Assembly: GCA_013398615.1 (NCBI GenBank)
Contig: VZSR01000514.1
Location: 8,427,316-8,491,315 of the forward strand
Reading direction: 5' to 3'
Length of the DNA: 64,000 nt
From: Brachypodius melanocephalos
Lineage: Eukaryota > Chordata > Aves > Passeriformes > Pycnonotidae
Shown here: piece after piece, positions 49,400 through 63,511 of the stretch
Layout: the number at the start of each line of letters is the position of its first letter
Numbering within the stretch: position 1 is the first letter of the stretch
The notes under the pieces: model-generated
Told to the model about the DNA's origin: nothing
What the model saw: the letters and a program-made list of their open reading frames with translations, nothing else
The model's database searches: none
Translations under genes and position numbers: made by a program

Positions 49400-52300
49400 T
49401 GCTCTTCTTATTACTACTACTACAGCCACGCTACACTAGGGGTTGGATTTTGTTTCTGCAGGGGTAGAAGGAAGTGGAGGTGAAATGGTAGGGGTTTTTC
49501 TTATAATTAGAAGGAAAAAAAAACAGAATGGGTATATTTTTCATATTTAGCCTGGTTTTCTAAAGAAATATGGAATAATAAGGCTTTATATGGATCCTTT
49601 TAACTTTTGAGGTCACTACCTTATTTCAATTATATTTGGGAGACAAAAAAAAATGGCAAAAGGATTCATACACATCTGATGGACATGAATCAGGTAAAAA
49701 GGAGGCAAGAATTTTTTACTGCCCCTTGGGATAACACTACAACCTGAACTCGGTTAGGAAGACTGAAAAACCAGGAAAAATTCCATCAGTGCCTTTGTTG
49801 GCCTTGACTAAACCCCACAAGAGACACAGAACTGCAAGAAATTCAATCACAGCCTTGACAGATGCAAAAAACTTCTTCTGGCCCAACACCTCTACCTGGA
49901 GATGCTCCATCAACCAACTTCCAGCAAATATTTTCCTTTCCAAAGCAATAGGCCAGCCAGAGTGGACAGAGGCAATTAAGACAGAAAAAAATCAAGATGT
50001 TTGTCATTGTTTCTATCCAAGTCAGTCAAGAAAAGGCCACTAGTCAAGGTTTTGCTGCCTCAGACCTGAACCTTGCCAGTTCCACTCTCCCTGTGGGACT
50101 GAACTGTGTCAAATTGTTTTTATTTCCCCCTTGAAAAACCAGCAGTTTCTCTACCTTACAAGCAATTGTTACAGTGCACATCAGGAAGGAAGCATTAAAT
50201 AAATGTGGATGGTTTCTAAGCAGCCTGCTTCATGCAGGATTAACTTGTTCAGGATACATTTTAGAGAATGGTCCTTTATGTTTATCGATGTCAAATCTAA
50301 ATTGCAGTGGGGAGAAGTATCCTGACCACAAAAGAGCTCGACAGTTTTACAGCTAGGACACATAACACAATAACCATTTAGCCAGATTAAAGCATACCGA
50401 GAGCTGCATCAAATATTGTTTAGAGCACATAAAAACTGCTTTAATATTTAAATGTATCCCATGGCTGGGCTCTTTAGATTTGCTAGATTCACTGGGGCTG
50501 CACAGCTATTAGCTTCTACATTTCATCTTCAATTCCTCTTCACAGTAGGAGAAACATAAAAATGAGGGTCACTGCTTGGTCATTTCATTACCCCTGGCAG
50601 AGAAATGTGCTTTGCACAAATGAGGAAATATTTCAGATGTAGATTGTTGTAATGTTGGTGTGACAAAATGAAACTGGAGTTAAAAAATAATAACGATATT
50701 ATAATGGTTATTTTGTAGAATAACATTAAAATAATATGCAGTGTAGCAGTGGTTCCCCTATCAAAGAGCCTGGTGTGTGTCATTGCCATCATTTAAAAGG
50801 TCCATTAACAAGAGCCCTGGAAATGTATGGCTCAAGGTCACAACCAAACTTAATGAGACTGAGCAGTAATTCAAAAACATTAAACTGTTTATGGTTAGAA
50901 ATCTAATAAATAAATCCTCAGCACGTACACGCACACACACAAATCTTAGCAGCAAACTCATCTACAGCTCTTCCCTTATTTCTGTGAAAACAGAAGCTCA
51001 GAGAGAAAAATTTATAATCTGCTTAAAGCCAGAAATGGATTAGATAAAATATCACTTGGGGAGATGTGTGACCTCATGCCATGACCATGGATTAGGCTGC
51101 ACAGACGGTTTAGTCATGGGTGACCCAAACACAAAGAGTGCCTTTGCCCAAAACCAGCAGACACAACAGAGCAAAAGATGGGCAAGAGCCAGTCAGGGAA
51201 CGGGGGCTGAGCAGGCACAGAGCCCTCTACTGCCTCTCTGCCTGGGGACAGCTCCTGTGGCCATGGGGAGAGGATCACTGCAGCCTCAAGGAGGAGATTA
51301 AGTGCAGCAGAAACAGGAGCACAATGCTATTTACTAATCACAAACTGGGAGGGAAAAACCCCAGTTATCTTCCTAATCCTAAGCTCTATTTGTATTATTT
51401 AAAGCATGGCATTTAATCTATATTCTAAATACATGAATAAAAGAAACTTGATTTTCAGTTGCATTCTTCTCCCCCAAAGAATTAGTGTGAGGTGCTTTCG
51501 TTCCTCTGCTTTACCAAATGTAAATTTAGGTGATAATGCAACATCCAAGAGAATCACTTCTGGCACTGAATGAGGAATTTGGTTGAAATGAAAAACCCAG
51601 CATTGCTTACTATAAGGCCATTCCTCTACAGCTCTCTGGACTGGCCCTGAGCTCACCCTCAGATCCTCACACTGCCCATGTCACTAGTCCTGGAGGATCA
51701 GGGCATATATCTTATGATGATCCTACCAAAAATTCCCAAATAAGAATGACAGAAGTTGGGCATGTTCAGCACAATCAAAGTCACGAAAATGCGGGAAAAG
51801 TAATTTAGGTGGTTTTGAGCAGAAATATTTTAGTATATTTAGACACATATGCCAAAAGGTTCCCTTACGAGCAATAAATTTTAAAATAGCCTCCAATGCA
51901 GAGTATTAGGATCTAAAGATCAAAGCCCAGCTGAATATTAACAAACACAGGAAATCTTTTCCAGTCATATTGTTTCTGCTTGAAAACCATTCTAAAACCT
52001 CTTGGTTTAGTATCACTTACTTTCATAAGCCTTATAAAAATACCACAAATGGAAACAAGATTCCCTAACGCAGAATCAGAGAATTGTGGTGGAAACACGT
52101 GGTGAAACACAAATGCAGTCAATCAGAGAAACTGATTCTTGGGGGGAAAAAATGCAGACAGTGAACTCCACTGCCATTACTGTAAATGGAATTCAGTTTC
52201 CAGGTAACTTACATGGCTTGCTGACGGAATGTTTTATTGATGTCACGGTGATCTTTATATTTCATTTCCTAGCTGAGTGTGGGTGCAAGGGAAAAGGCCT

Positions 52301-55300
52301 TTGCAGGCAACTGTGCTAACACTTCTCATCTGGCTGTGCTCCACAGCTGTCTGAAGGCTGCCAGTGCCTGGAGGACAGTGGCACACCTCTCTGCAACTTT
52401 AATCCATGGCAGAAGCTGGATGCACATCCAAAAATTTGTAAGTTACATATGAGGAAAAATATTACTCTGTTAGCAGTTAAGTCACAGCCCTGCAATGAGT
52501 AAACTGCAAAGCAATGCAGCTTTGTCTAATGACTGTCAGTTGACCAAAAAGAGCTCAGGGATACATAGCACATGCAAAAATAAAAGCCCATACATCTTGA
52601 TTTAGATATGTTGAAAGCATTTCCTCTGATATGGCTTTGTAGTTTTCCCCCAGAACCTTTCATCCAGACAGCCCCCAGCTCCTCTGCACACACAGGAGTA
52701 CAGCTCCTATACCCAAACCCCCTCTGCCTGGTGGCTCACTCCTTCAGGGCTCACATCTTCCCTGCAAACAGGATATGATTCAAAAGTGACATAATGCACA
52801 TTCATCCCAATCTCCCAATAATCCCCTTTCACCACTTGTGGAAATGCTCGGTCAATAAAACGTAATGACATTATTGCAGTAAAGTCATTTTCAAGTTAAG
52901 TGCCTGGCTCTCTATCTCTGGGACCCCACCAACAGTCAGGCTCCAATACAGCAAGTAAACAAAGGCTTCAATTTCGCAAATGATCTCATTTGCTAAGGGT
53001 CAATCCAGATTCCATTTAAACCTGGTGAGCCTGCTGTCTGTAAAGGTAGTTGGACCAGACACCACAAATGCAGGACCCCTTCTTTCACTCACACTCCCTA
53101 AATCCTTCCTTTGCAGGATTTGTCAGGTGCCTCAGGGTGCCATCTCTTCTGTGTGTCACAGAGTCACCAGGCACTCAGGACACGCTGTGGCAGCCTCCAA
53201 GGCTGGTCTTTGAGCAAGCTGAACCCTGGGGAAAGTGGGATGTCCACCAGCTGGTTTTGCTGGTGGTGCCCAGCAGGTCCAGCCCAAAATTTAGATACCA
53301 TGGCAACACGTGATACCTACAGTGGTCTCTGCAAGGCTGGGGGTGGTGTGCTCCAGAGAGATTCAGCTCCATGATCTGTCCAGTTTCACTCATGTCTAAA
53401 CTCCTTCTTCTCCCCCTTGCACTAAGGCAAAGCTCCACACCGTGGGACAGGGAAGGGACAAGTGACAGAGCCCAGCCCTGGCTGAGCCAGGGGGCACAAG
53501 GCAGCCCAGCCCAACACCCCAACACCACCAGGCACAGCAGGGCAGGCAGAGCCAGCAGCTGCTCCTGTGGACACATAAACCTGGGAGGCGGCTCCAGGGC
53601 AGAGCACTGAGAGCACACCTCATGTGGGATGTGCACATCTCAGTAGGATCACTGCTCCATGGCTGCCATCATCTTTTCCATCTTTCCTGGAGCCTGCTGA
53701 GGAAAGTGAGGAAAAGTAGCTCAATAGCAGCAGCTAAATAGCAAGTTTTTAAGGGAAAAGATTTCCAGGCTTGGCTCTGACAGAGTTTCCTGGAGCAGTA
53801 GAGAAAGATGCTATTATTTATGAGATGGGCAGAATGCTACCTTCAAAAACACCAAGTCCTTTTCATTCCTTACAAAAACCTCTGTTGCTCAGGGCTTGAA
53901 TTGCTGTTGAATTCTCCCCCTTGTAAAGAAAGACTATTGAAAATGAATAACCAACAGCAGAGGTGGGGAGGGGAAGAAGGACGCCCCCAAGGAGTGAGAG
54001 GAGCAGCAAAAGGTGGTTGTAGGGGAATGAAATCAGGTTGTCCCAAAGCACTGGGAACGGGAAAGGAGTCCACAGCCTCTCTCACAAACCCACCAATGCT
54101 CTTACAAGCAACCACCCAGAAACTTCTAACTAACAGCAGCCAGACATTGCCCCAGCCTTCATATTCATCCACTGAAATCCAGAACCCCTCCAGCATCCCA
54201 AGAAAGCCACCTGGCAGGAAACAAAGGTACTTGCAGGCTCCCATCCATGCTCTCTGCACCTCTGCAGGTTCCAGCCAAGCAGCTCAGCAGACACCAACAT
54301 TCACTGCTCACCTTGCACTGTGCCACCACAGGCTGCTCGTGGGTATCAAGACACAGCACAAGCCCCACGGCACCAGAGCTAGCCCAGGGCTCCACTCTGC
54401 CAGGCACAAACATTTCACGGGTATTTCAGGTGTTTCTAATCCCTCCTGCTCTGTAGGAAGTGTCAGATCATTGCTGTCAACACACACCCCCACTTCCAGG
54501 CAGGGGCTTGGGGGGAAATTAATTTATTCTCTGTTTATTCTTCTCTCTTCAATCCTAACTGCCATCATGTCACTCTGACTTGGAAATCTGAGGGGGTCCC
54601 ATGGAGAGCAGACAGCTCTTTTCCCATTTTATCAGTCCCACACACCAAGCTGTCCCCTCAACACCCAGCCCAAGGACCCACCAGACAGGGAGCACCAGGG
54701 AGCTTTCCACTTAATGTGCTGCCATTCATGAAGAGCCCCCAGAGCAGAGCTTTGGGCTGGAACAGAGACAATTCCTAAAACCCCAGAGCAGAGAGGCAGT
54801 GACTTAATGACAGCTCAGCCCATGAATCCAGAATAGCAACTCGTTTGTTGTCTGAAGCTGGAATCCACTCTGTGTGATGACAGATAGCTTAGGAGAAGCA
54901 GATCCTGCCTGCCAAGAGAACTTCAAAAAGGACAAGGGGAATGCAAAAATCTGGCTAGAAACCAAATGCTTTGCTAAACCTAGATAACACACTGTTTACC
55001 AACAGCAAACTAGATTAGGGGAAGGAAAAAAAAGGATTTATGCAAATGTTCCTAATTTAATAATTATGATCAGATATGGCTTTGTTTCTTCCACGTAATT
55101 TGTGTAATACAAATAAAGTACAAGGGCTCTCTTCCCCTATAGGAAATGAGAATTATTAAACATTGCACCGAAAAGCGAAGGAATGTGTTTATTGACATGA
55201 AAAATGATCCTGCGGATACAAAAGCTTTTGTGTGTTAATTGCTAAATGTCAGTGCCATTTAGAAAGTGGTTGCAGAAGGAAAGAATTCCTTTCCAAAACA

Positions 55301-55529
55301 GAAGTGGCTTTTCCTCATCCACCATCCTGATTCAAGGCTGCATCTTGAAAGTATTTATGGCTGTGTTTTGATCGGTGACATTGGGTTAGTACCCAAAAAC
55401 ATCCTCACTTCATATTGATGTGGTTACTTGCTAGGAGGCATAAAGGAAGTGAAGGATTTCCTCCCAGTTTTATTACTGAATGCTCAAAATGTTTCCCGGG
55501 GTAAACAGCACTAAAGCCATCTGTTTTGG
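49400..55529. other. Unique non-coding sequence with the longest open frame
   Basis: No gene is supported. The 256-codon plus-strand frame at 53808-54578 is the longest in the window and is discussed as a finding. The region 53400-54700 is C-rich and T-poor on the plus strand, which lengthens open frames. Neither 50390-50960 (AT-rich) nor 51900-52900 contains recognisable elements. Confidence 0.55.
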
Positions 55530-55559
55530 TTTTTTTTCTTCTTCTTCTTTTTTCTTTTT
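55530..55559. repeat. Polypyrimidine T/CTT-rich tract
   Basis: Thirty bases of T and C only, made of T runs with an internal (CTT)4. A potential polypyrimidine tract, but no convincing splice acceptor with an open exon follows it. Confidence 0.88.
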
Positions 55560-58538
55560 GGAAACAAAAGGAGAACAACGGTAGCAACCAGAGAATGGAA
55601 AAATACAGGACTGGAGCAGTGCTGGAGAAAAGGCCTTGCTCTGAAAGTGGGAAGGTGAACAGCCACAGGTGTCTTTGGCTGATAGATACACCCAGCAGCA
55701 CTGAGAGTCTCTGCATGTGCTGTCTCTGGTCTTCTGTCCTGCTCCATAAAGGAGAGGAGAAATACAAAATGTGTGATTCAGCTGCCAGATAGTTAGAGAT
55801 GTTCCAGTAAGTTAAACTTTGGACTGGAAAATGAAGGAGCCCCTTAACATCTTTAATTACAGCCTGTTGATTTACTGCTCCAGGTGGGGCAACAAACCAA
55901 CAAATCCGAGCCTTTGCAGTTCTGATGGTGGAAGACAGACAAAGAAAGCTTACCATGCATTCATGAACATATTTGCAGAAGGAAATGAGTACACTCTATC
56001 CAAAACCTGTTTGTGAGCCATGCAAACCCTTAGAGGTGCAGAGCAGCCACCAGCAAAACCAGTAGTTGCACTGAGTCAAAAAAATAGGACACGTTTCACC
56101 ATGATAAAACAAGAGAACTTGCAGAACACCCTGTGTGGTTCTCCCTCATCCAGCATCTCCTGGAGAACCTCTGGCTGCAAAACCTCAGGACAGTTTCACC
56201 AACACAGAGGAAAGGTTGAAGTGTCATGGGATGCCAGCCAAGCCACCCTGCCATGTGCAAAACCTTTCTCTGCCAAACCAGAGCCAGCCATGGTCATAGA
56301 GAATTCTCCTTTCCTAAGTCTCTCCTCAAAAGATTCTATTTCCACAGCTCTTCAGATGTGGTCCTCACAGCTATGGCCAATCCATGGCTTTCCCAGGAGG
56401 AAATCAGACAGTTTAATGACTTACTTGGTAAGCTGGGCTTATTCATAAAAAGTTATTTATTCCAGTTATAGAGTAAGGGACAAGGGATGCAGGTGATGCC
56501 AACAGCCCTGCAAGTCTACATGAGAACAAAGTGCTCTGGAAGCACCTCTGCAGCTGCAGCCATGCAGCTCAGCATTTGTGCTCCCCTGGCACTGCTGGGG
56601 GCTGCAGTTGTGTTTCTCCACTAATCCTGGTGGATTCAGGCAGACAGACCACAAACAACCCTTGGATCTCTACTGTCTTACAAGAAACTGCAAAACTCAG
56701 AGGATGAAGAAAACTGCCACCAAAATAATTCAAAGGCTGGGGAGGAGGAACTGCTTCCAGTGAGAAATTTGATGGGCAGGATTTATTGAGCTTATCAAAG
56801 AGAGGACCAAGGGTGACTTGATTACAGGGTATTAAGTACCTCCATGGAGAGAAAATACCAGCCATAAAGGGCTCTTTAATCTACCAGGGAAAGGCTTAAC
56901 AAGGACCCGTGGCTGGAAGCTAAAGCCAGACAACTTCAAATAGAAAACACAGAGCAGATATTTAACAGCAAGAGCAAGTTGGCAAAGGATGCAGTGGATT
57001 CCTCAGTCCATCCTGAGAAATTCTGCACAGCTGCCTTCATTTCCAGCAAGTGTCAGGCCTGCAAGGAGCACTGCTGAGATCCTTGCCCTGCACACAGCAG
57101 AGTGGGAGATGCTGGAAAGGGAGAGGAATTTGACCTCCCACACCCACCCTGTGCAAGAGCACCTGGCTCTGCACCATGGCCGGGTGAGATTTGTGCAACA
57201 AGGAAGAGTTACTTCCACAGAAAAGGGAAAAGATTCATGGCAGCTGTTTAACAGGTAAATTTGAAGTCAGCCCTCATCAAAAAGAATTCAAATTTACTGT
57301 AACTGATTTTGACTTTCCACCCGCAGAGCAAGATTGAAGGAATATTCAAAGATTAAAAGACAGGGTTTGGCTGCTGCTTTGTAAAGCATTTGGTATCCTA
57401 GTCATGTTTGGGATTCTTCCTCCTGCCTGACTAATCACTTCTATTTCCTGTTTTCTTTGAGATTGCTGCTATGTTCTGCATTGCTGGAATCTGAAATATT
57501 GTTTCATGGAACATGATTGTATTTGTGCATACCACAAACTCCAGAGATGCCAAATTCCTTTTTGTGTTACTGCTCCAGCTCTTGAAAAAATATTTCCCAT
57601 CTCCAACAAATATCAACACCTCTCCCCCAAGAAAAGCGTGAAAACTTCAAACCCCTATACAAGTGTTTCACCACTAAAACAAAAAACAGTGATAAAAAAT
57701 TGTATTTCTCTGTTTGCACTCACTGCCTGCCTTATTCTGCACTCAGACAATTTGGTGAAAAAAATCTTTAGTGGCCATTCATTTCATGAATTCATTTAAT
57801 TTCAAAACGTGTTCATTTCCTTCGGTTGAAAGAAAAGTCTTGGAATTAAAGCAAAAAAGAGGGAAATTGTAGATTTTTCCTAACACTACCACTGATTAAG
57901 AGATGGGCTCACTACCACATAGATGATTTCTCCTTTACTGAAAAAAAATCAAAAAGGTTATAATATTCAGTTCCAGGAAACAGCTTTTTGTGCTTTCACA
58001 TCTGCAAAGAGATGCAGGGTCAGCTGATGGGAAGCCAGATGTATTTCAGTTCTTACTTATATTCTCTTGAACAGTAGCTTCAGGGGTTTTTGTATAAAAA
58101 TCTGTTTCTGCAAATAAATTCCCACTGAAATTCCACTTTTTAGGTACTTCCCTGTCCCCAGCCAGTGTCAGGCTGCAGCCTGCACAGTCTTTGTCTCCTC
58201 CTCATATTCAGGAAGGTTTCTCTGCTGCCTTGCTTTTGTGTCCTTCTCCCCACACACCACTCCTATTCTCATCATTAATGGTTGATAAATAGCTAATGAG
58301 TGGCTTGGACATTAGGGCCTCCCTTTCCATCTGGGCTACAAGCTATTTTACAGGCCCTGCTAAATCTTTATTAGATTTGGGTGCACATTATTGATTTAGG
58401 TAGATGAGGTCGTTGTAACCTCATCTCAAAGAGAAGGGAAGCAGGAGAAGCCAAATGTAATTCAGCTGTTATTTTCTGTAGCATTGCAAATCAATAGGAG
58501 GGAAAAAGTCAAAACAAAACCAAAAAGTGTCCATTAAG

Positions 58539-58555
58539 AAAAAAAAAAAAAAAAA
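58539..58555. repeat. Poly-A tract, 17 bases
   Basis: A pure A run in otherwise unique sequence. Confidence 0.95.
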
Positions 58556-61500
58556 GCCATGACTGGACCTTAAACCAAATGCAATGGTCTTACAGGCACT
58601 TGGAAGAAAGGAACTGAGATAGGCTATAAAAGTTAGGAGCTTTTCCCGTTTTAGCACCACAGAATAGCAGGTAGGTTCTAGTGAAGAGACAACGTTAATA
58701 AAATACCAGGCTGTTCCTAGGGCAAAGTGACATCTATTTATAGAATAAGAACACTTTACCTAAGACGCTGTGATGGCTTAATAAAAGGGCATCTCTTGGT
58801 TATTTTTACTCCTGTTAAATGGCCATATCAGCACCTGCAGCTCTAATAACAGAAGAGCTCAGGCTTTGTACTAAGCACTTTTGAGCATCCTGTCAGAGGT
58901 AACTTAAGCACAGAAATCCTACAGAAAGTCTGGCATTCAGGGCTGGTCCCTCTGAAAGATTTCAACCACACTTAATAATCCCATGGATGTGAACATCAAG
59001 AGTCGTATATGGGTTCAAAAGACCTTGCAGAAATACATGAGAAAGGAGCCTGGAGGTACTTTAGGAAAGAAATCCTTGCATAGATGTGTACAAGAGTTGT
59101 GTGTTCATCCTTTCCTGAAGCCCATTCCATACACAAGTGGCAAGGTGAACCGAGGTGGAGGACAGCAGTGACACAGCTGCTGTGTCCTGGACACTCCCTG
59201 GTGGCTGTGTGCCTCTCCCTCCTCTTCCCAGCAGCGGTGTCAGGCCAGCCCTGCCCTCCCCAGATCAGACCAGACAGATCACAGTTCAGAGCCGAGGGGA
59301 TCCCAAACTGAGCACCTGCCCCTGGGACAGAGGTGCCAACTCCAGCTCAGCACCCCCTTAGCCCTCCCCACCTGGCCCCCACCAGGGCCTCTCTCATCCT
59401 TCTCTGTTTTGGAGAATGCAACCCAGGGTGGCAAATTCCACCAGGCAGCAGAGCACTTAGCCAAACTCACAAAGGACTTGTGTATATTGGATGCCTAATC
59501 CACGGGCATTTTGGGATTCCCATCCTAAAGCCACAAACTGAACCACACAAAAGCCGTTTTCACCTGGACCCGGGGTTGTTGTTCCCTCCTAATGCACCGT
59601 GACAGGCTGCCCTGCTGCTTCCAAATCACAGCTCTTTGATCTCCTCACTCGAAAGGAATATGAAATTCGACACTGCTGGTTGTATCCAGGAGCTGTCAAG
59701 TCCCACTAATCTCCCTCCCTTTCACATGACACCCAGCTGGTGTTTACCTCTGCAGCCACATTCTGGTGTGGAATTCCAAAATCAGGGAGCACGGAGCTGC
59801 CATGAGGGGCCTTGGGTCACCTGCACACAGTCAACTCCTGCAGGACTTTGTCCAGTTTATGCCCAAGCCTGTGCAGACCCCTCTGTCCTATTCAGCAGGT
59901 GGATTTGGCTGCCTGGAAGAATTCCAGGCTGGCAGCACAGCTCCCTCCCTGCATGGAGACCTGGCAACTCAGCAGTGCAGGATCCAAGCTCTTCATTCAC
60001 CCCTGTGTTTCACCTGATATGATCAATGGTGATGTGAGAGCTCATCTTCCTCCTGCCTGCTCATGGCCAGCATTAAATGCTCAGCCCATCAGTGTGTGAT
60101 AACAGCCACACAGGAGCCTCTCTCTCTGTTTGCTGGTAACAGAGACCATGACAAAGCACAATAAATTCCATTTTACTGCACCTGTGACCAGCTCCCATCC
60201 AGGCACTGCAACCTCACCACCCAGCAAGCACAGGTGCATGTCCAACCCTCTGCTTTAAACCAGCCAGAGAGCCAACACTCTGGGAACTCATGTGATTTCT
60301 AAGACACTGGAGAAGAACTTGGAGGGTTTTCAAGTTGTCCACATCTCCAGGCACTTCTGCAACTGATGCTGAGTGCAGCAGCCTGGGCTGTTTTGAAGGT
60401 CACAGCAGGACCCTCCAGGATCCCTGCTGTGCTGCAGTCTGCAGCAGAGCACTGAATGCAATCCTCTCCAACACTGAGATCTGGGACACTCATAAGAAGA
60501 TGTGACAAAATCTGTCCAAAATGCAATTGAGAAACTACTGCCACAGGAGCAGCACATCATAGCCTTCATTTACTGGTTTCACAGTTACACTAAAAAAGGT
60601 CAAAACATCCCTTCACCAAATTGCATTGAGGGAAAAGTTGTGTATTTCTATCTGATGTCAGGGATTACTAACCTGTCTCCAGCTCTTTCCAGATATGCAG
60701 TAAGAGCACAGTTCCTAGTCTTCCTCATCTTCCAAAGACCAGAAATGTCCTTGGATCAAAACCATAGCAAATGACAGCAGCCACCATCACCACAGCTGAA
60801 TGTGAAAGCCACACATGCAATGAGTCAGTGTGAATTTTATGCCCATGTGAATGTTCATTTTCTAGATAAGAAGACAAGGAGGAGCTGTAAAGTGAAAGGG
60901 TTTTTTTTTTTTGATCCAGTAAGGATTTTCATGCATTCTCCACTCCCTCCCTCCAACTTAAACCAAATTTTCTCTTGCTGGACTTCGCTGCTGCTACAGC
61001 CAGATTTTCCTTTTTTTGCCTCATTAGCCAAAGCAGTGGCTCATTTTAGAGCTTTGCTAACATTTCCTTCCTTCTCCTCATCCATAATGCTCCATCATGG
61101 ATCATCATGGTTCAGTGAGAAAACAATGAAGAAAAACGTACATTTGACAGTTTGCTGAGACTGCTTGCTCTGCCAGTCTCAATTCTACTGAAACAATTCT
61201 GCCAGGCAATGCCTACTCTGCAGCAGGAAGCAGAACTATTCCTACTGTCCTGGAATCACAGAATCCCGGCTCTGTTTCCACACAGCAGCAGAGAGAGGAG
61301 CTGCAGTGGACCTGGCAGCTCTGGTCCTTGGAGTTCACACTGGCCGTGTGTCTGCTCCCTATGGATACACCTGAACATGTGCATGAATATGGAGCTCCAA
61401 GCTCCTCAGAGACTCAGCAGCATCTGTGGCAGGGAGACACAAGCTGTGAAAAGAGCCAAAACATCCCACATGCTTGGGAGGAAATACACCATGTAATTAA

Positions 61501-62116
61501 CCATCAATGTATGCAGCTTATTCCCTCCCCACCACCACACATCCAAAGAAACCCTTGAGTCACCGCTGCCAAAACAGCAGCAACATTCCAAAGTAGCCAC
61601 ATGCAGATTAACCAGCACTTTTGCTGGCTCCAAAAGAGTCAACACAAGCTGATCTTACAGCCCCAGACACTCCAGGCCTCCTGCTGCCAGTTATGTGGCC
61701 ACAAACAGAGATCAGAGCCTTGTGTTCTCATCCTTCACCACTCAGAGCCTGGGCTGGCTCCTTGCTTGGCTCAGACTCAAAACCAACATTGTCTGCAGCA
61801 AACACAGAACTTGTGGCCACCTGGGCCCTGGTGCATCACTGGCTCTCACTCAGAACACTGCTACAGTTACTAGCTGGGGTAAATAAGAGAGATATGACAA
61901 AACAAACACCAGCAGGTCATCCTTAATTCAGAGATTGTTCTCTGTATTCCCAACCACCACCATCAGGCACCTTGTCCTTCAATGTATAGACACTTTTCAA
62001 CCTGCAGACCAAGAACCCCGGGGAATCCTGAGATAATTCTACAAAGGGTAATTAAGAAAAGTGAGTCTGTTGTTAATGGACTTAAATTAGCTCTATGGGG
62101 ATCCACCTACTCATTG

Positions 62117-62151
62117 AAAAAAAAAAAAAAAAGAAGGAAGAAAAAAAAAAA
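62117..62151. repeat. A-rich purine tract
   Basis: Sixteen A, then GAAGGAAG, then eleven A, all purine. A low-complexity tract with no associated element. Confidence 0.93.
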
Positions 62152-62600
62152 GAAGGTTCACGTGGACATTCACTGCACAAAGAGTTCATTCTCCAGAGTG
62201 GCAGAAGTCAGAGACACCTTGTTGTCCCCTCTCCTGCACACATCACATCCCTGCACTGTGTCTGTCCCTGTGTCTGTCTGTCTGACCAGCTCGGTATGAG
62301 GTGACCTTCTGCTATGCTGTTGTTTTCCATAAGCTCTACCCATGAGAACCAAAATCAAACAGCAAAAGATCACTGCACTGAGACAGAAGCAGAAGAAAAT
62401 TTCTTTCCTAAATCTGATGTTCACAAAACTGAAAACAAACTAACCTGGAGACATCTACTGTAACACAATATCGCCCATCAAATACTACAACAGGCTCGCT
62501 CTCAGGAGAAGCCCCTTGCCTTGCCACATGTGCCCAGTCCTCTCTAAACTTCATTAAAGTCTAGTAAAAAATAAATAAGATAAACATCATTTGCATTTAT

Positions 62601-63190
62601 AACACGAATTAGAAGAGCTTGCCAGATGGGGAGCTCTCCTCCAGCAGGGCCGTTGTTCTCCAGGAGAGAAAAGCACTGGCACTACCCAGCTGTTTGGGGC
62701 CGGTGATGTTCCCACTCCTGGAAAACCATCGCCCCTGGCTTCCCCCTGTAATTAGTTCGTGCTAATACCCTTGGCTGGGCTGTGGAAAAGTCACATTCTG
62801 AAGGATCACCCTGGTGAACAGCTGTACTCAGGAGACAAAACGTCACCACTCCAAGCTGTCAGCCCATTCATCTCCAGCGAAAGTCAACCGGGCCATAAAT
62901 CGGGAGTTCTTTATCTCAGGACAGCAGGCTGAGCGGGGCTTTAATTGCCGAGCTATGCTAATGAGCCTGGTTTGTGACACGAGGAGCTTCGTGGTGGCTC
63001 TGTCTGAGAACACGGCGCTGTCACTCCCTCACAAGGGCACACACAATCGGCTTAAAGCTGTCTGGGTACAGAAAAGAGATGGTGTGAGGGTCCCCTCAGC
63101 ATGGCACCTTATCAAAGGCATCAGCAGCAGCTGCTCGTGGAGGGGCAGGAGCCTCTCCTGGGTCAGCTCGGTTCGGTTCGCTCCTGTTCT
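62601..63190. promoter_or_regulatory. CpG-retaining, motif-dense patch; best candidate enhancer
   Basis: At least ten CpGs lie within 62841-63020 alone, and more than 20 between 62605 and 63180, far above the local background. The patch also carries CAGCTG (E-box, 62819-62824), CCATAAATC (HOX/CDX-like, 62892-62900), TTATCT (GATA, 62911-62916), TTTAATTGC (62940-62948) and ATGCTAATGA (POU or octamer-like, 62956-62965). No coding frame or repeat explains the composition. The CpG level is below that of a promoter island, which fits a conserved distal enhancer better. The function is inferred from composition alone. Confidence 0.35.
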
Positions 63191-63511
63191 CTCCTCCCTT
63201 CACAGCTTTTTTTCCCCCCTAAATTGTGAGTTATGTAAACATCGCTGTCAAATCACCTGCAGGGGAACAAAATGATACCAAGAATTCGGTGCTCCCTCAC
63301 AGATAAGAGGGTTTGTGTCTGGTTTTAAAAGGAATTAAAACAAATCATGCCCGGGGAAAAACAAATAGACAAAAGAACATATCAGCTGTAGTCTTTCTTG
63401 CTGACTTCTTGAGTCGACTCTGTTTCAACCTGGATTTCACTTTTTTCCTTTTGGGTTAGGGGCTGCAGTAATGAAAATAGTTATTTTAACATTCATATTT
63501 TGGAAGATAAT

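Larger units (their letters stand above)
55560..62600. other. Unique non-coding sequence
   Basis: No gene is supported. A 17-base A run (58539-58555), a 12-base T run (60901-60912, the only T run of this length in the window) and an A-rich tract (62117-62151) are present. The block 58260-58500 is TAAT-rich. Open frames of up to 153 codons overlap on both strands without known domains. Confidence 0.6.

Noticed and set aside
52068..52100. CGCAGAATCAGAGAATTGTGG, similar to a CR1 tail
   Set aside because: No further CR1 sequence follows on either side.
55405..55956. 183-codon minus-strand open frame
   Set aside because: It includes a Lys/Arg run encoded by the complement of a CTT-rich tract. 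The length is expected about once by chance.
61250..61275. GGAATCACAGAATCCC, similar to the CR1 3' tail
   Set aside because: The tail-like words are not followed by the GGTTGGAAGGGACC block or any later CR1 segment.
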